NCBI GenBank assembly: GCA_022844265.1
Contig: JALHMA010000006.1
Coordinates: 1-44,953, forward strand
Direction: 5' to 3'
Length of the DNA stretch: 44,953 nt
Source: Saprospiraceae bacterium
Lineage (GTDB): Bacteria; Bacteroidota; Bacteroidia; Chitinophagales; Saprospiraceae
The stretch's first letter is position 1; each line of letters begins with the position of its first letter. Of this stretch, positions 39,495 through 44,953 are shown piece after piece. A program made the position numbers and the translations under genes. The notes below the pieces were generated by a model. It saw only the letters and a list, made by a program, of their open reading frames with translations, ran no database searches and was not told where the DNA came from.

Positions 39495-39857
39495 ATGCCT
39501 GATTTTATCTACGAACACAAAGTGTATTATAATCCGGTAGAGTTTGCGCTGCTGTTTATAGGGGGCACCTGGAAGATGCCGATCCTCTGGCGGCTGAATC
39601 AGTCGACCATGCGATATGGCGAGTTGAAAAAAAATTTGCCGCATATCACCCACAAAATGTTGTCCGCGCAACTTAGAGAACTGGAAAAACATGAATTAGT
39701 TACCCGCACCGTATACGCACAGGTGCCACCAAAAGTGGAGTATGCACTTACAGAAAAAGGAAGACAAGTAATGCCGCTCATCATTGCTATCCGTGATTTC
39801 GGATTGGCCCAAATGAGAGAAAAAGGCATTCAGGCGGACAGACAGGTAAAAGAGTAA
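39495..39857 (+). CDS. HxlR-family transcriptional regulator
   Basis: 120 residues, typical length. The winged-helix core is IGGTWKMPILWRLNQSTMRY near 22-41, then the recognition helix ITHKMLSAQLRELEKHELVT near 51-70 and the wing RTVYAQVPPKVEYALTEKGR near 71-90. HxlR proteins sense electrophiles, aldehydes or redox change and often repress the neighbouring gene. This one contains no cysteine at all, so a cysteine-based switch such as in HypR or YodB is excluded. Divergent to the DJ-1/hydrolase fusion with a direct repeat between. Confidence 0.9.
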   Translation: MPDFIYEHKVYYNPVEFALLFIGGTWKMPILWRLNQSTMRYGELKKNLPHITHKMLSAQLRELEKHELVTRTVYAQVPPKVEYALTEKGRQVMPLIIAIRDFGLAQMREKGIQADRQVKE

Positions 39858-39913
39858 AATTGCAATATTTACAACAGCGTTCTTATCTTTCCCCCTGACA
39901 AAAACCTGTTTTT

Positions 39914-41308
39914 ATGGAAATGATACCGTTTATTGCGATATCCATCCCGGTCGTGCACATGATTCGCAAAACATTGGAGACTTCCAAATGGGTGCCGGAA
40001 TGGGATAAAGTGCTGTCCCGAATTTGGATGGTAGCCATCGTTTTTTTTGCCTTTGCGCAGATTTCCGTATTCAGGTTTGTCGCCGACTTGTATGGGCCGC
40101 TGATTTTTCTGGTGATCCTTATAACAGTCTATCTGCTACAGGAGCACCGATCCGCCCGCTTGCTGGCGTTGGCAATTGTGCCGTTTGTTGCCGTGTATCT
40201 GGTCAGTCGTTTTGCACGTTTTGTAGCACCATCTTTCTTTGATTCGTTCCACGAATACTTTGTGTTAGCCGAGACTTTCAGTGCCTTATGGCTGCTGGGA
40301 TTTGGCATTTATGCTTCCGTCCAGAATAACAAGGGACTCAAGCAAAGGCTAAAAGAGGAAGAACAACTCCGGCAGGCAGAAGCACGGAAAGCCGAGTTGG
40401 AGCACCTGGTTGTAGAACGCACGACAGAATTATTGAGCCAAAAAGAAACCCTCGAAAAAGCGCTTGCCGAGCTCAAAGCCACCCAGGTGCAGCTCGTTCA
40501 CGCTGAAAAAATGGCTTCCCTCGGCGAGCTCACCGCAGGCATCGCCCACGAAATCCAGAATCCCCTGAATTTTGTCAACAACTTCTCCGAACTCAGTGTG
40601 GAACTGGCCCATGAACTGCTCGAAGAGATCAAAAAGCCTGATTTGGACAAAACCCTGGTGCAGGATCTGGTAGCCGACCTGACCCAAAACCAGCAAAAAA
40701 TCAACCACCACGGCAAACGGGCAGCCAGCATCGTAACTGGTATGTTGCAGCATGCCCGCACCAGCACCGGTGCGAAAGAACCCATTGAACTCAACGCTTT
40801 GGCGGATGAATATATGCGCCTGAGTTATCATGGTCTACGGGCGAAAGACTCGACTTTTAACGCCAAAATGGTCACCGATTTCGACCCGGCCATCGGCAAA
40901 GTAGCGCTGATTCCGCAAGATATGGGGCGGGTATTATTGAATCTGATCAACAACGCATTTTATGCGGTGCAGCAACGGAAAAGCGCAGGGGCTGCCCAAA
41001 CTGCGGGCGATCAACAAACGGAGTCGCCCAATAAGGGGCGACCTTACGAACCAACGGTCACCATTTCCACAAAAAAAACGGACAATCATATCGTTATAAA
41101 AGTGAAAGACAACGGCATCGGCATCCCTGAAAGTGTCAAAGCCAAAATTTTCCAACCGTTTTTTACCACCAAGCCAACGGGCCAAGGCACCGGACTGGGG
41201 CTTTCGCTGGCGTATGATATTGTGACGAAAGGGCATGGGGGGAAAATGGAAGTGCAAAGCAAAGAAGGCGAGGGGACAGAGTTCACGGTAAAACTTCCTG
41301 TTAAGTAG
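39914..41308 (+). CDS. Membrane sensor histidine kinase
   Basis: 464 residues. Four or five membrane helices in the first ~140 (for example IWMVAIVFFAFAQISVFRFV; LALAIVPFVAVYLVSRFARF), no large sensor domain, then a coiled coil (~145-200) and the HisKA segment GELTAGIAHEIQNPLNFVNN with phospho-His near 211. The ATPase domain has the N-box MGRVLLNLINNAFYAVQQR, then an insertion at ~355-378, then VKDNGIGIPESVKAKIFQPF and GTGLGLSLAYDIV. No response regulator is adjacent. The catalytic half is nearly the same as in the next gene, a clear paralogue. The final codons AAG TAG are the first bases of the following promoter module. Confidence 0.92.
   Translation: MEMIPFIAISIPVVHMIRKTLETSKWVPEWDKVLSRIWMVAIVFFAFAQISVFRFVADLYGPLIFLVILITVYLLQEHRSARLLALAIVPFVAVYLVSRFARFVAPSFFDSFHEYFVLAETFSALWLLGFGIYASVQNNKGLKQRLKEEEQLRQAEARKAELEHLVVERTTELLSQKETLEKALAELKATQVQLVHAEKMASLGELTAGIAHEIQNPLNFVNNFSELSVELAHELLEEIKKPDLDKTLVQDLVADLTQNQQKINHHGKRAASIVTGMLQHARTSTGAKEPIELNALADEYMRLSYHGLRAKDSTFNAKMVTDFDPAIGKVALIPQDMGRVLLNLINNAFYAVQQRKSAGAAQTAGDQQTESPNKGRPYEPTVTISTKKTDNHIVIKVKDNGIGIPESVKAKIFQPFFTTKPTGQGTGLGLSLAYDIVTKGHGGKMEVQSKEGEGTEFTVKLPVK
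40981..41050. repeat. In-frame palindromic insertion in kinase ATPase domain (decayed)
   Basis: The segment between the N-box and the next beta strand contains GGGCGA/TCGCCC (41005-41010/41024-41029) and the imperfect palindrome TAAGGGGCGACCTTA (41032-41046). It ends in codons for GRPYEP. It occupies the same place as the much better-preserved palindrome in the next kinase, whose product ends GRPYQP. Confidence 0.6.
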
Positions 41309-41363
41309 TTATTCGTGTTGATAATCAATTACTTGCAAATAATTTAGCCAAAACTAATTTTGC
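41304..41363 (+). promoter_or_regulatory. Repeated promoter module before second kinase
   Basis: AAGTAGTTAT starts within the stop codon of the first kinase, then TCGTGTTGATAATCAATTAC, TTGCAAATAATTT and AAAACTAATTTTGC. TTG at 41333-41335 and TAATTTTG at 41355-41362 are 19 bases apart, a good -33/-7 pair. It has no extra heptads, while the copy at 37735-37814 has three. Confidence 0.65.
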
Positions 41364-41453
41364 TTGATTGCTCAAATAAAATTATCCGATATTTTTGAAA
41401 ATAAAATCAAAAATATCATGCTATTGGGTTCACAAACAGGCAATTTACTGATC

Positions 41454-44400
41454 ATGAAAACATTCACATCAACCATTCTGGTCAGACTTTCCTGGAAAAT
41501 AGCCATTGCCTTATTTTTGGTATCGCCGGCTCATGCCCAGCAAAATGCAGAAACCTTCAACCCGCGTTTTGAGGAATTTAAATTGCCCGGCGGCGTACAC
41601 GGCAACAGTGTGCAGGGCATTGTGCAGGACAGCGCCGGTTTCCTCTGGTTTGCCTCCCAGGAGGGATTGCATCGCTACAATGGGCAGACCCCATTTACCT
41701 ACCGCTACGACCCGCTCAATACCAATTCGCTCTCCAGCGATTACATCGAGTATATTTTCCTGGATAGCAGGGGCGTACTCTGGCTGGCGCATTGGAACGG
41801 AAACGGCCTGACCGCTTTCGACCCCGCGACGGAAACTTTTACCCGCTACCGCCACGATCCCGATAATCCCGAAACCTTGAGCGGCAACACCATTAGCATC
41901 ATAGCAGAAGACCGCCAGGGCTATATCTGGGTGGGCGGGTATTCGGGACTGGATCGGCTCGATCTGAAAACAGGCAAGTTCAAACGTTTTCACCACGACC
42001 CTGCCGATCCGCGCAGCTTGTCTTACAATCATGTCAGGGGACTTTACGTAGATAGAAGTGGTACGCTCTGGGTTGGCACGGGTTTCACCTGGGACGACGC
42101 TGACCCGCAACAAAAACGCGGCGGGCTAAATCGCTACGATCCTAAAACCGAAACCTTTACGCGCTATCTCCACGACCCCAACGACCCTAAAAGTATCGCC
42201 CACAACCATGTGCGGGCAATGCTTGAAGACAGCCGGGGTAATTTCTGGGTAGGCACAGGTGGCGACGGGCTGCACCTGATGGATCGTACAACAGGTACCT
42301 TTACCCGCCTGGAACACGACCCGGCAAATCCTGCCAAATTGAACCGCCCCTGGCTCCGGGAAATACCCCTGGAGTACCAACCCTCGGAAAGTCATGTATC
42401 TTCCATTTTTGAAGACAAGAATGGACGTATCTGGATAACCGCCGTCATGGGCGGACTCAATGTCTTTGACCCCGCCGCAGGGATTGTTCGGCATTTTGAA
42501 ACGGAGCCGGGGGAGGGCAACATGACCACCAATTTCCTGTGGCATGCTTTCCAATCCGCCGATGGCGTGATCTGGATAGCAACCGGCAATGGCGGCGGAA
42601 CGGTTTTTAAAATAAAAAAAGAAGGGAAACGCTTTCCTTTCTTTGCTCCCGACTTCTCTAACCCCGCTACAGTGGTGAGTGAGGTGGTAAAAGACAAAGA
42701 TGGCAATGTCTGGATCGGCTATTTGAACAACCCGGATTATCCACTGATTCGATTTGACCGGAAATCCGGCAGTACTTTTCCAGCCTCTGCCGGGTTGAAC
42801 GCCCGGCGGGTCAACGCCCTGCTGGCCGACCCGGCAGGTTTTTTGTGGGTTGGAACGGAACAGGGCTTATTTCGCCTTGATATACAAACCGGCATTTTCC
42901 GGCATTTTCCCAATACATTATCAGCATCCCCCTGGGTTGGAAACTTGCTTCAGGATCGCAGCGGCTACATCTGGGTTTTTGAAAAGCAAGATGGATTGGG
43001 CCGCCTCGATCCCAAAACCGGCAAGTACACCCAGTTCCTGCCAAATCCGGCAGAGCCAGGCAGCATCGGCGGAATGTGTGTTTCGGGGTTATTAGAGGAT
43101 GCACAGGGAAACTTCTGGATAGGTGGCGGCAGTTCAAACGGTATCTCTTCCCCGTTCTTTCTCGACCGCTACAACCCCGGCGACGAGCACGCCAGATTCA
43201 CCCATTTTGTCAAAGAACCTGAAGTGGGTGTCGCAGAAGACATCATTCAGGACGACCGGGGCAATATCTGGTTTCTCGCCTACGGCGGTATCCAGAAATT
43301 TAACCCCTCCAATGGCGTCCGGCAAAAGTTCAATTCCACCAACAGCAACCTGCTCACGCCTAACCTCACGGGTATGGCAAAAGCGAAAAACGGTAAAATA
43401 TGGATCAATTCCAAAAGTGCCGTCGTTTATGAACTCGATCCTGAAACGGCACAGTTTCATGCTTTCGGCAAGCAGTACGGTGTTTCGATTGCCTCGGAGG
43501 AGGTGAGTGATGTACATATCGCCGCTGACGGAGAGGTGTTGATCGGCAGAGGCGGCGGCTTCATTGCTTTTTACCCCGACAGCCTTATTCGCGAAAAAAA
43601 CAGCCGCCCGCCCGATGTGCGCATCACTGATTTCCGCCTGCTCGAAGAGCGCATTACGCCCGACGGAAGTTCTATGTTGAAAAAACCCATTTGGCAAACG
43701 TCTGACCTGCGGCTGGCGCACGACCAGAACGTGTTTTCCTTCTCGGTGGCCTGTTTCGATTTCCACGACCCGGCCTCCAATCAACTCCAGTTTATGCTGG
43801 AAGGTTATGACAAAGGCTGGCGCAAAGACCTCCGCGACGGCGAGACGCCCTCTTACGTCAATGTGCCGCCAGGCAAGTACACTTTCCGGGTACGGGGCGC
43901 CAACAGCTTCGGCGTCTGGAACAAAGAGGGCGCCAGTATGCGCATCACGATCTCTCCGCCCTGGTGGAAAACGGGTTGGGCTTACGCATTTTACGGGATT
44001 TCCTTAATTGCCGGGCTGTATTTTATAAACCGTTTTCTACGGAAAAGAATAGCAGAGAAGGAACGTGCAAAATCGAGGGAACGTGAACTGGCGCAGGCGC
44101 AGGAAATTGAAAAGGCATACCACGAACTGAAAGCCACCCAGGCCCAACTCATCCAATCCGAAAAACTCGCCTCGCTGGGCGAACTCACCGCAGGTATCGC
44201 CCACGAAATCCAGAATCCCCTGAATTTTGTCAATAACTTCTCTGAACTGAGCGTGGACCTGGCGGAGGAGTTGAAACTGGAAATTGAGAAACTGGAAATT
44301 GATGATAAGGACAAAATCTACATCGATGAAATCCTTGGCGACCTCACCCAAAACCAGCAAAAAATAAACCACCACGGCAAGCGGGCAGCCAGTATTGTGA

Positions 44401-44953
44401 CGGGCATGCTCCAACACGCCCGCACCAGCACAGGCATCAAAGAACCCACCGACCTCAATGCTCTGGCGGATGAATATTTGCGCTTGAGTTATCATGGTCT
44501 ACGTGCAAAAAACTCGGCGTTCAACGCCAAAATGGTCACCGATTTTGACCCGGCAGTTGGAAAAGTAGAGGTGGTGCCGCAGGATATGGGGCGGGTGTTG
44601 TTGAATCTGATCAACAATGCTTTTTACGCGGTGCAGCAGCGGGAACTCGTAGGGGCGCCCCTCGTGGGCGCCCAACCTGCGGGATCCCAACATCCGAACG
44701 CCCAACACGCAGAGGGCGTCCACGAGGGGCGCCCCTACCAACCCACCCTCACCATTTCCACCCAAAAAGCAGATAATCAAATCATTATAAAAATAAAAGA
44801 CAACGGCACGGGTATCACTGACAGCGTGAAGGAAAAAATATTCCAGCCGTTTTTCACCACTAAACCGACTGGGAAGGGTACAGGACTGGGGCTGAGTTTG
44901 GCGTACGATATTGTGACGAAGGGGCATGGGGGGACGTTGGAGGTGGAGAGTGT
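41454..44953 (+). CDS. Two-propeller sensor histidine kinase, cut by window edge
   Basis: 1166 codons in the window, open at the right. A signal peptide (ending SPAHAQ, ~29) is followed by about 14 Reg_prop blades (~45-720; FLWFASQEGLHRYNG, YIWVGGYSGLDRLD, FLWVGTEQGLFRLD), enough for two seven-bladed propellers, a Y_Y_Y domain (~775-840, LEGYDKGWRKDLRDGE), one membrane helix (~843-862), a coiled coil and HisKA with phospho-His near 916. The ATPase domain follows with an insertion at ~1065-1095. This is the layout of Bacteroidota carbohydrate-sensing hybrid kinases, but no polysaccharide locus is visible here, and any receiver/AraC part would lie beyond the edge. An ATG at 41418 is not in this frame. 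Confidence 0.92.
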   Translation, partial: MKTFTSTILVRLSWKIAIALFLVSPAHAQQNAETFNPRFEEFKLPGGVHGNSVQGIVQDSAGFLWFASQEGLHRYNGQTPFTYRYDPLNTNSLSSDYIEYIFLDSRGVLWLAHWNGNGLTAFDPATETFTRYRHDPDNPETLSGNTISIIAEDRQGYIWVGGYSGLDRLDLKTGKFKRFHHDPADPRSLSYNHVRGLYVDRSGTLWVGTGFTWDDADPQQKRGGLNRYDPKTETFTRYLHDPNDPKSIAHNHVRAMLEDSRGNFWVGTGGDGLHLMDRTTGTFTRLEHDPANPAKLNRPWLREIPLEYQPSESHVSSIFEDKNGRIWITAVMGGLNVFDPAAGIVRHFETEPGEGNMTTNFLWHAFQSADGVIWIATGNGGGTVFKIKKEGKRFPFFAPDFSNPATVVSEVVKDKDGNVWIGYLNNPDYPLIRFDRKSGSTFPASAGLNARRVNALLADPAGFLWVGTEQGLFRLDIQTGIFRHFPNTLSASPWVGNLLQDRSGYIWVFEKQDGLGRLDPKTGKYTQFLPNPAEPGSIGGMCVSGLLEDAQGNFWIGGGSSNGISSPFFLDRYNPGDEHARFTHFVKEPEVGVAEDIIQDDRGNIWFLAYGGIQKFNPSNGVRQKFNSTNSNLLTPNLTGMAKAKNGKIWINSKSAVVYELDPETAQFHAFGKQYGVSIASEEVSDVHIAADGEVLIGRGGGFIAFYPDSLIREKNSRPPDVRITDFRLLEERITPDGSSMLKKPIWQTSDLRLAHDQNVFSFSVACFDFHDPASNQLQFMLEGYDKGWRKDLRDGETPSYVNVPPGKYTFRVRGANSFGVWNKEGASMRITISPPWWKTGWAYAFYGISLIAGLYFINRFLRKRIAEKERAKSRERELAQAQEIEKAYHELKATQAQLIQSEKLASLGELTAGIAHEIQNPLNFVNNFSELSVDLAEELKLEIEKLEIDDKDKIYIDEILGDLTQNQQKINHHGKRAASIVTGMLQHARTSTGIKEPTDLNALADEYLRLSYHGLRAKNSAFNAKMVTDFDPAVGKVEVVPQDMGRVLLNLINNAFYAVQQRELVGAPLVGAQPAGSQHPNAQHAEGVHEGRPYQPTLTISTQKADNQIIIKIKDNGTGITDSVKEKIFQPFFTTKPTGKGTGLGLSLAYDIVTKGHGGTLEVES
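44649..44738. repeat. In-frame palindromic element inside kinase gene
   Basis: 25-bp arms 44649-44673 and 44714-44738 are inverted copies (GTAGGGGCGCCCCTCGTGGG...) with one mismatch. Each arm has an inner perfect palindrome AGGGGCGCCCCT. The 40-bp middle encodes QPAGSQHPNAQHAE. The reading frame stays open, adding ~30 residues between the N-box and the next strand of the ATPase domain. It is more GC-rich than its surroundings. Confidence 0.9.

Noticed and set aside
1-44953. Assembly artefacts as the cause of the palindromes
   Set aside because: Arms differ in copy number and single bases, and loops are unique, so they are not simple mirrored read errors. Still worth confirming with long reads.

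Overview
The window looks like a chromosomal segment of a Bacteroidota bacterium, most likely from the Saprospiria (Haliscomenobacter/Lewinella-like; the class is an inference). The evidence is a lipase-like protein with a type IX secretion C-terminal domain, the Bacteroidota-typical families DUF4199, DUF4249 and DUF2911, a two-propeller (Reg_prop/Y_Y_Y) sensor kinase, and many copies of the Bacteroidota promoter box TAnnTTTG in place of E. coli-type promoters. No tRNA, rRNA, CRISPR array, transposase or prophage gene was seen.

Layout. 1-1860: 3'-truncated TIR-domain protein (-). 2083-3327: two DUF4199 membrane proteins (-). 3536-5314: ABC exporter (+). 5529-9943: DUF2911 protein (-), ElaA-type acetyltransferase (+), secreted lipase-like protein (-), thioredoxin-fold protein (-). 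10281-12568: proline genes proB-proA (-). 12790-13902: fatty acid desaturase (-). 14194-16372: two GNAT acetyltransferases and a PhzF protein (+). 16654-18718: nitrate/sulfonate-type ABC importer (-). 18879-20447: membrane-anchored receiver-AraC regulator (+). 20603-24628: atypical SDR, MltG, PanB, DUF4249 lipoprotein (-). 24840-30251: small basic secreted protein (+), RlmK-like methyltransferase (-), CcmF/CcsA-type haem lyase (+), another methyltransferase (-). 30323-32812: lipoprotein and saccharopine-dehydrogenase-like protein (-). 33049-36960: LOG protein, thioredoxin-like protein, chorismate synthase and a tocopherol-cyclase-like protein (+). 36891-39336: DUF481 barrel and a DJ-1/hydrolase fusion (-). 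39495-44953: HxlR regulator and two related sensor histidine kinases (+), the second cut by the right edge.

The genes are mostly ordinary housekeeping and accessory genes in short operons. The remarkable layer lies between them. Nearly every intergenic gap of about 90-340 bp is filled with a large inverted repeat whose arms are short tandem repeats, mostly 7 bp but also 8-10 bp. The unit differs from gap to gap, yet it usually carries a stop codon (TGA/TAG/TAA), and it often starts in or right at the stop codon of the neighbouring gene. Units of 7, 8 or 10 bp put that stop into all three frames within a few copies. Several gaps share larger nested modules: a GCTTCGC-TTGG core, a TTTTTCAGGCCTG block, a 33-nt loop carrying TATTTTGGTCGAA, CACATAG arms, and an AAGTAGTTAT/TTGATAATCAA promoter module. 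They therefore form a mosaic, dispersed repeat system. A different palindromic element sits in frame at the same place in the ATPase domain of both histidine kinases.

All family assignments are by eye from translated sequence. Starts were moved inward where promoter boxes, signal peptides or family N-termini argued for it.
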